Part shown: piece by piece, positions 26,135-34,152 of the stretch | Layout: each line of letters opens with the position of its first letter | Position numbering within the stretch: position 1 is the first letter of the stretch | DNA from: CAYXUG01 sp964468655 | GTDB lineage: Bacteria; Fidelibacterota; Marinisomatia; Marinisomatales; CAYXUG01 | Length of the DNA stretch: 62,862 nucleotides | NCBI GenBank assembly: GCA_964468655.1 | Contig: CAYXUG010000004.1 | Location: 1-62,862 of the forward strand | Reading direction: 5' to 3' | Notes under the pieces: model-generated | Told to the model about the DNA's origin: nothing | Database searches by the model: none | Seen by the model: only the letters and a program-made list of their open reading frames with translations | Made by a program: the position numbers and the translations under genes

Positions 26135-29100
26135 TACTCAAACACTTCCTGCAAACTGCGGTATTTAATAAATCCCACTTTGATATTCCGGATTCCCCGC
26201 ACCGCTGCTTGGGCGCCTGAGATGGTGGTAATAACCGGCACTCTATAACGAATTGATGAACGGCCTATTTCATATTCATCAAATCGGGATTGGGCGCCGA
26301 GTGGGGTATTTATCACCATTTGCACTTCACCGTTCTTGATAGCATCTACAACATTAGGTCGTCCCTCTCCCACTTTATATACGGGATTTGCTGATATCCC
26401 ATTTTCAGAAAGAAGTTGAGCCGTACCATCGGTTGCAATTATTTTAAAACCCAATTCTTTAATGTCTCTTGCAAGGGGAATAACATTCATTTTATCAGAA
26501 TCATTAACAGAAATAAAAAAAGTGCCTTCAATAGGCAGTGAATTCCCTGCGGCTGACTCTGCTTTGGCATAAGCACCACCCAAATGTTCATCAAATCCGA
26601 TCACTTCTCCCGTTGATTTCATCTCCGGTGACAAAAATACACTCTGTTTTGGAAATTTATTAAATGGAAATACAGGTTTTTTTACGGCAATTAATCCATC
26701 ACTTGTTTTAACATTTGGGTTTAATTCCTTTAGTTTATATCCTACTGCCAACTGTGCCGCAATTTTTGCCAATGGTACATCAATCACTTTACTGATAAAC
26801 GGGACAGTTCTACTTGCTCTCGGGTTCACCTCGATTACGTGGACAATTCCACTTTTCATGGCAAATTGAATATTAATAAGTCCGATGGTATTCAAACGTA
26901 ATGCCAACTTTCTGGTATGTTCTTCAATTGTTTTCCTTGCTTTTGATGACAACTTGTAAGCAGGCAATACACAAGCAGAATCACCAGAATGGATTCCTGC
27001 TTCCTCAATATGCTGCATGATACCGGCTACAAAAACTTCATTACCATCACACAAAGCATCCACATCAAACTCAAATGCATCTTCCAGAAATGCGTCAATG
27101 AGAATGGGATGTTCGCCGGAAACCAGGGCAGCTTTACCCACATAGGTTTTCAGACCATCATCATCATAAACGATTTCCATTCCACGACCACCAAGTACAT
27201 AGGAAGGTCTAACAAGTACGGGGAATTCTATCTGTTTTGCAACTTTCAGTGCCTCATTCACAGAAAATGCAGTTCCCCATTTCGGGGCGGGAATATTCAG
27301 ATCATCCAGTATTTTTCCGAATTTCTTTCTGTCTTCCGCCAAATCAATTGCATCCGGACTGGTACCGATTATCTTCACACCAGCATTCTTAAGGCGGTTT
27401 GCAATATTCAACGGTGTCTGCCCTCCAAACTGTACCAGCACGCCGTCCGGCTGCTCCAAGTCCACAATATTCATCACATCCTCAAAGGTTAGAGGTTCAA
27501 AATATAGTCTGTCAGAAATATCAAAATCAGTGGAAACTGTTTCCGGGTTGCAATTCACCATGATGGTTTTGTACCCGGCTTCCTTAAGTCCAAATACCGC
27601 CTGCACACAGCAGTAGTCAAATTCAATCCCCTGCCCGATGCGGTTAGGTCCACCACCCAAGATCATTACCTTTTTACCTGTGAGTGGTTCAATTTCATTT
27701 TCCATTTCATAGGTAGAATAACAGTATGGGGTAAGGGCGGCAAATTCAGCGGCACAGGTATCCACGACTTTATATGTTGGTATAATTTTTTGATCTTTCC
27801 GCGACTGCCGGATTTCATCTTCGGATTTATTCCAGAGTTTTGCTATTTGTTCATCGGAAAAACCATTCCTTTTTAACTGGTATAATCCATCAGGATTTTC
27901 CATTGTCCGTTGACCATTGACTAATGATAATTCCTTAATCTGATTTAAAAACCACGGATCAATTTTTGTCTGCTCAAATATTTCCTCTATCGAATGACAT
28001 TCATCAAATGCCTGTTTAACTTTTAGTAACCGAAAAGCTGTGGCAAAGCGGATCTTATTCAAATCTAAATCACGATATTCTGTTTCCTTTGGTTCTAATC
28101 CATCCAATCCCACCTCTAATGAACGGAATGCTTTTTGCATGCTCTCACGAAATGTCCGCCCGATTGCCATAACCTCTCCCACGGATTGCATCTGCACTCC
28201 TAAAATCCCATCAGCCGAAGGAAATTTCTCAAAATCAAAACGGGGGATTTTGGTTACAACATAATCAATGCTGGGTTCAAAGGCGGCAAGTGTCTGCCCC
28301 GTAATATCATTGGGGAGTTCATCGAGAGTATATCCCACTGCCAGTTTCGCTGCAACTTTTGCAATAGGAAACCCCGTTGCCTTGGATGCCAATGCAGATG
28401 ACCTGCTAACACGTGGATTCATTTCAATAATGATCATCCTGCCATTGTTCGGATTTACAGCAAACTGAACATTGGACCCACCAGTGTCCACACCTATCTT
28501 TCGCAGACATTGGATGGAGCTGTTCCGCATTTGCTGATATTCTTTGTCCGAGAGTGTTTGTGCTGGAGCCACCGTTATGGAATCTCCTGTATGCACACCC
28601 ATAGGATCAAGATTCTCAATAGAGCAGATGATTATAGCATTGTCAGCGTTATCACGGACTACCTCCATTTCAAATTCTTTCCAACCCAAAAGGGATTCTT
28701 CAATAAGCGCCTCATGAATTGGACTCGCTGCCAAACCATTTTCAACCAATTCTTGGTATTCCTCAATATTATAAGCCACCGAACCACCTGTCCCTCCCAA
28801 CGTAAATGAAGGCCGTATAATTACAGGAAAAGGAATATCGTCCACTATTTTGTCAGCTTCTTTCATTGATTTTGCGAACCCCCCGCGTGCAGTATTAATT
28901 TCTGCTTCATCCATGGCTTTTTTAAACAACTCCCTGTCTTCTGCTCTTTCAATGGCATCTACATCAGCGCCGATAAGTTCAACGTTAAATTTTTCCAAAA
29001 TTCCATTTTTATGAAGAGCCATAGCGGTATCAAGCGCTGTTTGGCCTCCCACTGTAGGCAGCAATGCGTCAGGATTTTCTTTTTCAATAATTGATGCAAT

Positions 29101-29319
29101 CGCTTCGGGCGTCACCGGCTCCAAATAGGTAGCATCAGCCAGATTGCGGTCAGTCATAATGGTAGCGGGGTTGGAATTCACCAGAATGATGCGGAATCCT
29201 TCCTCTTTCAGCGCCCTGCATGCTTGTGTGCCGGAATAGTCAAATTCACATGCCTGACCGATTACGATAGGACCGGCACCGATAATGAGTATGGAATCTA
29301 AGTCTTTTCTTTTAGGCAT
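26134..29319 (-). CDS. carB: Carbamoyl-phosphate synthase large subunit
   Basis: The 1,061-residue length and duplicated ATP-grasp architecture are diagnostic. The first half has IGAGPIVIGQACEFDYSGTQ and the second half ILGGGPNRIGQGIEFDY, with VVTKIPRFDFEKF in the middle, an oligomerisation domain, and a C-terminal MGS-like allosteric domain (about 930-1,061, GFKIIATDGTAQLL). It makes carbamoyl phosphate for pyrimidines and arginine from bicarbonate, ATP and ammonia channelled from CarA. Translation starts eight bases inside the carA end. Confidence 0.97.
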   Translation of the reverse strand: MPKRKDLDSILIIGAGPIVIGQACEFDYSGTQACRALKEEGFRIILVNSNPATIMTDRNLADATYLEPVTPEAIASIIEKENPDALLPTVGGQTALDTAMALHKNGILEKFNVELIGADVDAIERAEDRELFKKAMDEAEINTARGGFAKSMKEADKIVDDIPFPVIIRPSFTLGGTGGSVAYNIEEYQELVENGLAASPIHEALIEESLLGWKEFEMEVVRDNADNAIIICSIENLDPMGVHTGDSITVAPAQTLSDKEYQQMRNSSIQCLRKIGVDTGGSNVQFAVNPNNGRMIIIEMNPRVSRSSALASKATGFPIAKVAAKLAVGYTLDELPNDITGQTLAAFEPSIDYVVTKIPRFDFEKFPSADGILGVQMQSVGEVMAIGRTFRESMQKAFRSLEVGLDGLEPKETEYRDLDLNKIRFATAFRLLKVKQAFDECHSIEEIFEQTKIDPWFLNQIKELSLVNGQRTMENPDGLYQLKRNGFSDEQIAKLWNKSEDEIRQSRKDQKIIPTYKVVDTCAAEFAALTPYCYSTYEMENEIEPLTGKKVMILGGGPNRIGQGIEFDYCCVQAVFGLKEAGYKTIMVNCNPETVSTDFDISDRLYFEPLTFEDVMNIVDLEQPDGVLVQFGGQTPLNIANRLKNAGVKIIGTSPDAIDLAEDRKKFGKILDDLNIPAPKWGTAFSVNEALKVAKQIEFPVLVRPSYVLGGRGMEIVYDDDGLKTYVGKAALVSGEHPILIDAFLEDAFEFDVDALCDGNEVFVAGIMQHIEEAGIHSGDSACVLPAYKLSSKARKTIEEHTRKLALRLNTIGLINIQFAMKSGIVHVIEVNPRASRTVPFISKVIDVPLAKIAAQLAVGYKLKELNPNVKTSDGLIAVKKPVFPFNKFPKQSVFLSPEMKSTGEVIGFDEHLGGAYAKAESAAGNSLPIEGTFFISVNDSDKMNVIPLARDIKELGFKIIATDGTAQLLSENGISANPVYKVGEGRPNVVDAIKNGEVQMVINTPLGAQSRFDEYEIGRSSIRYRVPVITTISGAQAAVRGIRNIKVGFIKYRSLQEVFE

Positions 29320-30412
29320 GAATTTCTTCCGTCATCATATTAATGAATGTCGAAAATAGATATCTACTATCATGAGGCCCCGGGCTGGCTTCCGGATGAT
29401 ACTGAACAGAAAAAGCCGGAACATCCCTACAGCGGAATCCTTCGCATGTCTGGTCATTTAGACTGATATGGGTTACCTCCACATTCCCCGGGAGAGATTC
29501 AGGAACAACTGCGAAACCGTGATTCTGGCTGGTAATTTCTACAATATTCGTCCCCAAGTTTTTCACAGGATGATTACATCCCCGATGGCCAAATTTCAAT
29601 TTGTAGGTTTGAGCTCCTAAAGCCAGTGCTAATATTTGATGACCCAGACAGATACCAAAAATCGGTTTCTTTCCCAATAGAGATTTCACAGTTTTGATTC
29701 CATAGGTTACTGCAGCAGGGTCGCCAGGGCCATTGGACAAAAAAACACCGTCGGGATTAAATTCCAATATATCGCCGGCTGTTACTGTTGCGGGAAAGAC
29801 AGTAATATCACATCCATGGGTATCAAGTAAACGAAGAATGTTATGTTTTATTCCATAATCTATAGCCGCGATTTTTAAATTGGTTTCTTGTCCTCTCCTC
29901 CACAAATAACTATCTGCACAAGAGACGACCCTGGCCAAATCCAACCCATTCATGGAAGAGGCTAATTTTACTTTTTTCAATAAAGATTCATCCTCTAAAT
30001 CTGTTGTACTGATGATGCTGTTCATTGCGCCGTGTGATCGAATGTGCCTTGTGAGTGCCCGGGTATCAATTCCCTGTATTCCAACAATTTTTGCCTCTTT
30101 CAAATAATCACCCAGCGAATTAACAGACCTGTGATTTGATGGTATCTCCGATCCTTCCCTGACAACAAATCCCGCAACCTGAATTTTATCTGATTCAACA
30201 TCTTCAGGATTTACTCCATAATTGCCGATATGCGGATATGTCATAGTCACAATTTGACCACAATAACTTGGGTCCGTAAGAATTTCCTGATATCCTGTCA
30301 TTCCGGTATTGAAACAAATTTCTCCAATGGTTTCACCTTCAGCGCCGAAGTTTAAACCATAAAATATCTTTCCGTCCTCTAGAACAAGAATTGCTTTTTG
30401 ATAGTCCATCAT
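29312..30412 (-). CDS. carA: Carbamoyl-phosphate synthase small subunit (glutaminase)
   Basis: A 366-residue glutamine amidotransferase. The N-terminal CPSase_sm domain starts QKAILVLEDGKIFYGLNFGAEG, and the class I glutaminase domain has the nucleophile elbow GICLGHQILALALGAQ and the H/E dyad in QYHPEASPGPHDS. It supplies ammonia to CarB. The ATG at 30412 overlaps the ubiE stop in an ATGA; a second ATG three bases downstream lies at better spacing from GGAGAG. It is in the minus-strand ubiE-carA-carB unit. Confidence 0.96.
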   Translation of the reverse strand: MMDYQKAILVLEDGKIFYGLNFGAEGETIGEICFNTGMTGYQEILTDPSYCGQIVTMTYPHIGNYGVNPEDVESDKIQVAGFVVREGSEIPSNHRSVNSLGDYLKEAKIVGIQGIDTRALTRHIRSHGAMNSIISTTDLEDESLLKKVKLASSMNGLDLARVVSCADSYLWRRGQETNLKIAAIDYGIKHNILRLLDTHGCDITVFPATVTAGDILEFNPDGVFLSNGPGDPAAVTYGIKTVKSLLGKKPIFGICLGHQILALALGAQTYKLKFGHRGCNHPVKNLGTNIVEITSQNHGFAVVPESLPGNVEVTHISLNDQTCEGFRCRDVPAFSVQYHPEASPGPHDSRYLFSTFINMMTEEIHA

Positions 30413-31152
30413 TTCTCTCCAGTAATCAGAGCGACTGTTCCCAAATTAAAGGTATGGGACTCAACATGTTTAAATCCTGCGTTTTTGAATATTTCAGTCA
30501 TTTCAATGACAGAATAAAATTGTTCAATGGACTTCACCAGGTACCTGTATGCATTCATATTTCCCTTTATAAAAAACCAGCCAACTAGGGGAATGAATGT
30601 ATGAAAATATATCCAACGGAGTCCTCTGATAAGTGAATTTTTAGGGGTACAGAATTCCAGAAAACCTATTTTTCCATCTTTTTTTAAAACACGCTTGGCT
30701 TCACTCAATCCTCTGTCTAAATCCAGAAAATTCCGCCCGACAAATGCTGTAATGACACCATCAAATTCATTTTCGGAAAAAGGAAGATTTTCTCCATCAC
30801 CAACAACAAACTTTGCCCAATTCTCTTCATTGTTGATCTTTGATTCAAAGCGCGTCAGCATTTCTTCCACAAGATCAACCGCTATAACGTTGACTTTAGA
30901 TTCCTTCCTGAGAACAATGGAAAAATCTCCTGTGCCTGCGCCGAGATCGAGGATTAAGCTATCATTAGTGAATCCGAGTATGTTTGCAGATTTTCTGCGC
31001 CACTGGAGATCAAGCCCAAAACTGAATAATCGATTCAGAAAATCGTAGTGTTTCTCAACTCGGCGAAACATATTTTCCATATCATCTTTGGATGATATGG
31101 AAAAAGAGCCCCTGTAATGGGGCTCAGTCTTTTCAATTGTGTTTAGCGGCAC
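30409..31152 (-). CDS. ubiE: Ubiquinone/menaquinone C-methyltransferase UbiE/MenG
   Basis: SAM-dependent methyltransferase of quinone biosynthesis: MFRRVEKHYDFLNRLFSFGLDLQWRRK at the N terminus, motif I LILDLGAGTGDFSIVLRK, GDGENLPFSENEFDGVITAF and LEFCTPKNSLIRGLRW. The usual G-[IL]-R-N motif reads VGRNFLD here, a mild variation. The organism group makes menaquinone, so MenG activity is likeliest. The open frame begins at a GTG (31152), but two strong hairpins lie between it and an in-frame ATG at 31080, so the start could be either. The carA start overlaps its stop. Confidence 0.9.
   Translation of the reverse strand: MPLNTIEKTEPHYRGSFSISSKDDMENMFRRVEKHYDFLNRLFSFGLDLQWRRKSANILGFTNDSLILDLGAGTGDFSIVLRKESKVNVIAVDLVEEMLTRFESKINNEENWAKFVVGDGENLPFSENEFDGVITAFVGRNFLDLDRGLSEAKRVLKKDGKIGFLEFCTPKNSLIRGLRWIYFHTFIPLVGWFFIKGNMNAYRYLVKSIEQFYSVIEMTEIFKNAGFKHVESHTFNLGTVALITGEK
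31077..31100 (-). promoter_or_regulatory. Perfect 10-bp hairpin at the possible ubiE start codon
   Basis: CCATATCATC and GATGATATGG form a perfect 10-base-pair stem around a 4-base loop. On the minus strand the right arm contains the in-frame ATG at 31080, so in RNA the hairpin would hide that start codon. It directly follows a terminator-like hairpin. This arrangement resembles a translational or attenuation control element of the ubiE-carA-carB transcript; the ligand or regulator is not apparent. Confidence 0.5.
31101..31125 (-). terminator. Intrinsic terminator or attenuator at the 5' end of the ubiE-carA-carB transcript
   Basis: On the minus strand a GAGCCCC arm, a 6-base loop and a GGGGCTC arm are followed at once by five T residues, a textbook intrinsic terminator. 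It lies 28-52 bases downstream of the GTG at 31152 and upstream of the in-frame ATG at 31080. If translation begins at the GTG, ribosomes would disrupt it; otherwise it would stop transcription before carAB. I see no upstream copy of GGGGC that would form an obvious anti-terminator. Confidence 0.65.
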
Positions 31153-31277
31153 TGTTTATCTATTTATCTGAGAAATCTTATGGTGAAATTCAATCTATTA
31201 AATTTCTCTCATTTTTAATCTGTCCAATTTAAATTCGAACAGGCAACACCTGCAAACTTAAAGAATTATCTAATACA

Positions 31278-31742
31278 ATGATGATAAAAGAAATTTCAAA
31301 AAATATACTGGTACTTCAGGGTCCTAATCTTAATCTGATTGGCGTCCGTTCTAAACAACTTAATGAACGCGTTACCTTGGACAAAATAAACCGGTGTATT
31401 AAAAAGAAATCAAATGTACTAAATGTAGCCCTTAAAACGCTGCAGACTCATCATTCAGGAAAGGCGGTAACATTCCTGCAGAGAAACAGGAACTGGGCAG
31501 ATGGTCTTTTGTTTTATCCGGGACCTTGGGCTTTATCCGGTTATGACATTTTGGACACATTAATCTTAATCCAGGTTCCGACCATTCAAGTATTTTTTTC
31601 AGAAGGATTTGAAATTAAAGATTACTCAAAAAATTCTGTTTTTTCAGAAATTGCAGTTTCAACCGCAACGGATGCACCTTACGAAGCATCTGAATCAGCT
31701 CTGATAAAAATGAACGATTTTTTAAGCGATGGAAATAGTTAA
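31278..31742 (+). CDS. AroQ-fold protein, probable catalytically inactive type II dehydroquinase homologue
   Basis: The 154-residue length and the N-terminal ILVLQGPNLNLIGVR (GPNLN at 15-19, R24) match type II 3-dehydroquinate dehydratase. The rest keeps the fold pattern (TLQTHHSGKAVTFL, ILDTLI), but active-site residues are changed: the catalytic tyrosine position is N29, the asparagine of N-P is Y80 (LFYPGP), the following histidine is L86, and the V-H-x-S-N histidine is F106 (VFFSE). Dehydratase activity is therefore unlikely. No other aro gene is nearby. It is divergent from ubiE and convergent with ppiC. Confidence 0.75.
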   Translation: MMIKEISKNILVLQGPNLNLIGVRSKQLNERVTLDKINRCIKKKSNVLNVALKTLQTHHSGKAVTFLQRNRNWADGLLFYPGPWALSGYDILDTLILIQVPTIQVFFSEGFEIKDYSKNSVFSEIAVSTATDAPYEASESALIKMNDFLSDGNS

Positions 31743-31746
31743 AGTT

Positions 31747-33066
31747 CTATTCGATTGTTTTACCAAATCCTGATACAAAATCTTCATTAATTTTTATTTC
31801 ATATAAATTATAAACGAAATCGAGAGTTTTATCTCGAGGTAAATCGGGTTTATTTTTTTGGATATCAGCAATTAATACTTTTCTCAATACATTAATTTGT
31901 TCGCGTTTTACCTTTTTCTCAATTTCAAGTAACCACTTATCATCCCTTTTTTCATTAGCATATATTGTACAAAGATGCCGGTACATTAAATGTTCAATTG
32001 TCAGTCTTAAACTTTCCCTGCTCAGGATCAATGACTGGGAAATGAGTTTCTCATTCATTGCAATCTGATTTTTCAGCCATTTGATATCATACGGCTCACC
32101 ACCAGCCGTGAAAAGGATCCCTTTTACATCCACAAATTTCAATTCATTTACTTTAACGGCACCTTCTTTTTCACCATGTACTCTTGAAAGATCTGCCATG
32201 ATAGAGTCGAGTGTTTCCTCGTTAAATGAGACCGAATAAGTATTACTCAACCTATTTTCAAATCTATTTAACACTATGTCAAATTCTTTCCCTTTTCTGC
32301 TGAGAATAAACCGTACAAGCTCGGGTTTCATCTCTTCAAATGGTTTTAAAAGGGCAGTTTTCATACCGATATTCCTGACAATGTGAAATCCAAAATCAGA
32401 TTTAATGGGCATAGAAATCTGACGGAGTCCTAACGAGAATGCTGTACTTTGAATGGGCTCAATCATTTCTCCCCATTTAATGTACTTTACCTCAGTGCTC
32501 TTCAGGTAGTGCGGTTCTTCACTGTAAAGATTTACTGCATCACTGAATGATAATTCTCCATTTTCTATTTTTTCTTTTATATCAATGGCAAATGCGAGAG
32601 CATCTGCTTCACTCCGTTCTGACTTGGAATGTCGTGAATCTTTATATGTAATTAAAATATGAAGAAACCCCACTTCCCTGCCCATTTTATCATAAAGTAC
32701 CTGCAAAGAAGAATCTGATTTAAGGGACGACCATACCTCTTCTTCGACTATTTGATTTACAATCTTTTTTGTTCTGACCTCAATTGATTGATTCCGTACA
32801 TCCTCCTGCTGATCCAGTTTACGCTCTTCCGACTCCATGAGGATAATCTGGCGTCTGGCAAACCCAACTATCTCCTTCTCCCGTCTAATGGAATCAAGCT
32901 GAATAAACCTGTCTTTATCCACATCACTGAATAATTCTGCTTGACTAAAGGATTTTTCATCTACTGTTAGCACAACATTCCTGTCATTTCGCGATGTACA
33001 GCTATTCCCAAACCAAAGTATAAGGGGGGCAATGAACAGTTTTATATAAATATTTTTCTTCATCAT
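31747..33066 (-). CDS. PpiC/SurA-type peptidyl-prolyl isomerase, probable periplasmic lipoprotein
   Basis: The start is taken as the ATG at 33066 (a second ATG follows at 33063; a GTG lies four codons upstream). The N terminus MMKKNIYIKLFIAPLILWFGNSC is a signal with a possible lipobox cysteine, though the -3 residue is a poor fit. A helical SurA-like N-terminal part precedes one parvulin domain (about 134-235), with VGFLHILITYK and IKSDFGFHIVRNIG, followed by a helical C-terminal part. It probably assists outer-membrane protein folding or export, fitting the neighbouring secretion genes. It has no recognisable downstream terminator and converges on the AroQ-like gene. Confidence 0.8.
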   Translation of the reverse strand: MMKKNIYIKLFIAPLILWFGNSCTSRNDRNVVLTVDEKSFSQAELFSDVDKDRFIQLDSIRREKEIVGFARRQIILMESEERKLDQQEDVRNQSIEVRTKKIVNQIVEEEVWSSLKSDSSLQVLYDKMGREVGFLHILITYKDSRHSKSERSEADALAFAIDIKEKIENGELSFSDAVNLYSEEPHYLKSTEVKYIKWGEMIEPIQSTAFSLGLRQISMPIKSDFGFHIVRNIGMKTALLKPFEEMKPELVRFILSRKGKEFDIVLNRFENRLSNTYSVSFNEETLDSIMADLSRVHGEKEGAVKVNELKFVDVKGILFTAGGEPYDIKWLKNQIAMNEKLISQSLILSRESLRLTIEHLMYRHLCTIYANEKRDDKWLLEIEKKVKREQINVLRKVLIADIQKNKPDLPRDKTLDFVYNLYEIKINEDFVSGFGKTIE

Positions 33067-33090
33067 TATAATTAACACTTCATTTGTGAT

Positions 33091-33115
33091 AAAAAAAAAG
33101 GCGGTTAAACCGCCC
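33091..33115 (-). terminator. Intrinsic terminator after the 33140-34027 cargo gene
   Basis: On the minus strand a GGGCGG arm, a short TTTAA loop and a CCGCC arm are followed by a run of nine T (33091-33099). It lies 25 bases past the stop of the sorting-domain gene and 25 bases before the ppiC start, so it separates the two transcripts. Confidence 0.8.
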
Positions 33116-33139
33116 TTTTTCTATGAAGATAATTCAATA

Positions 33140-34027
33140 TTATTTCAAAAGAATCATTTTCTTGGTTGCTTTAAAATCACCAGCATCAATGGTATAAAGA
33201 TAAATCCCGGCAGCAACATCCGTTCCCTTTGTATTTTTACCATTCCAGACAACCGAATGACTACCGGCAACCATGGTGTTATTCACAAGTGTTGTTACTT
33301 TTTGTCCAAACAGATTGTAAACATCAATAGACACCATTTCATCACTGGGGAGATCAAAATGAATTGATGTGGCAGGATTGAACGGATTTGGATAATTTTG
33401 AAGAAGTGCAAATTTCTGAGGTATCATGTCAGCGTTTTCACCGATAGAAAGCGATGCATTAATGACAATATTTAGTGATGTATGAGGTGTATCTCCATTC
33501 AGAGAAAAACTATTGGTTGTCAACATATCTTCATCAACTCCTGCCTGGCCACCAAACGCATCTTGAAGTCTTGCTGACGTGCAGAAAGAAGCTAATTCAG
33601 CACTATCCCATGTAAAATCAATGGTTGAGCCCACTTCAGGAGGAAGCATAAAAGGTATACCAAAAGTAGTTTCATTATTGGTTGCTAAAACAATTTGACT
33701 GAAATATCTGTCATTATCCCAATTTAGCGCCACATCAAAGGCAGGTGCAGGAGGTGCAGGAGGTGCGTAAGCATCAAAAGACCAATCTGCACCTGATGTT
33801 ACACAAGCTGTATAGCCATCAAGTGTGGTGTCTGAACAACTGCCCTCATCGTAACCATCCGTCGCCTCATAAGAAAAACCAAACATTAATTGAGGTAGAG
33901 TACCTTCACTCCCTGAAATGTCCATAGTAGATGCCCAGGTTTCTGCACCCTGAGCTGAAGCAACATTTGCTATCATCGCTATACTCAGAAAGGCCATTAA
34001 CCAGGGAATTCTTTTTAATTTCATCAT
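33140..34027 (-). CDS. Exported protein with C-terminal type IX-like sorting domain
   Basis: The ATG at 34027 follows AGGAG with good spacing. A signal peptide (residues ~1-26, ending VASA-QG) leads to a ~185-residue acidic beta-rich region of no recognised family with several cysteines (CSDTTLDGYTAC, SFCTSA) and a short APPAPPAPA linker coded by a 9-base repeat. The last ~85 residues are the sorting domain: LLQNYPNPFNPATSIHFDL, VYNLFGQKV, SVVWNGKNTKG, AAGIYLYTI and KKMILLK. The protein should cross the outer membrane and be anchored or released at the surface. A terminator follows. Confidence 0.85.
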   Translation of the reverse strand: MMKLKRIPWLMAFLSIAMIANVASAQGAETWASTMDISGSEGTLPQLMFGFSYEATDGYDEGSCSDTTLDGYTACVTSGADWSFDAYAPPAPPAPAFDVALNWDNDRYFSQIVLATNNETTFGIPFMLPPEVGSTIDFTWDSAELASFCTSARLQDAFGGQAGVDEDMLTTNSFSLNGDTPHTSLNIVINASLSIGENADMIPQKFALLQNYPNPFNPATSIHFDLPSDEMVSIDVYNLFGQKVTTLVNNTMVAGSHSVVWNGKNTKGTDVAAGIYLYTIDAGDFKATKKMILLK

Positions 34028-34090
34028 TTTCTTTATCTCCTATATATTAAAGTGAAATTTACAAAAAATTTTACTATTTACAATATAAAA

Positions 34091-34125
34091 ACGATTACCG
34101 CGGGAAAATCTCCCGCAGTGATCGT
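34091..34125 (-). terminator. Intrinsic terminator after the 34153 cargo gene
   Basis: A long hairpin: outer arms ACGAT/ATCGT and inner arms GCGGGA/TCCCGC with small internal asymmetry, followed on the minus strand by TTTTAT. It is 27 bases past the stop of the gene starting beyond the gap, and before the region leading to the next cargo gene. Confidence 0.75.
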
Positions 34126-34152
34126 TTGTTAACTTTTTCTTTGTTCTGAAAA

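Noticed and set aside
26989..27492. 167-codon plus-strand open frame inside carB
   Set aside because: It lies antisense to a strongly conserved part of carB; composition and lack of any recognisable motif fit a shadow frame.
33741..33770. 9-base tandem repeat GGTGCAGGA
   Set aside because: It encodes a short Ala/Pro linker (APPAPPAPA) in the cargo protein; treated as a simple low-complexity spacer, not a mobile or CRISPR-type repeat.
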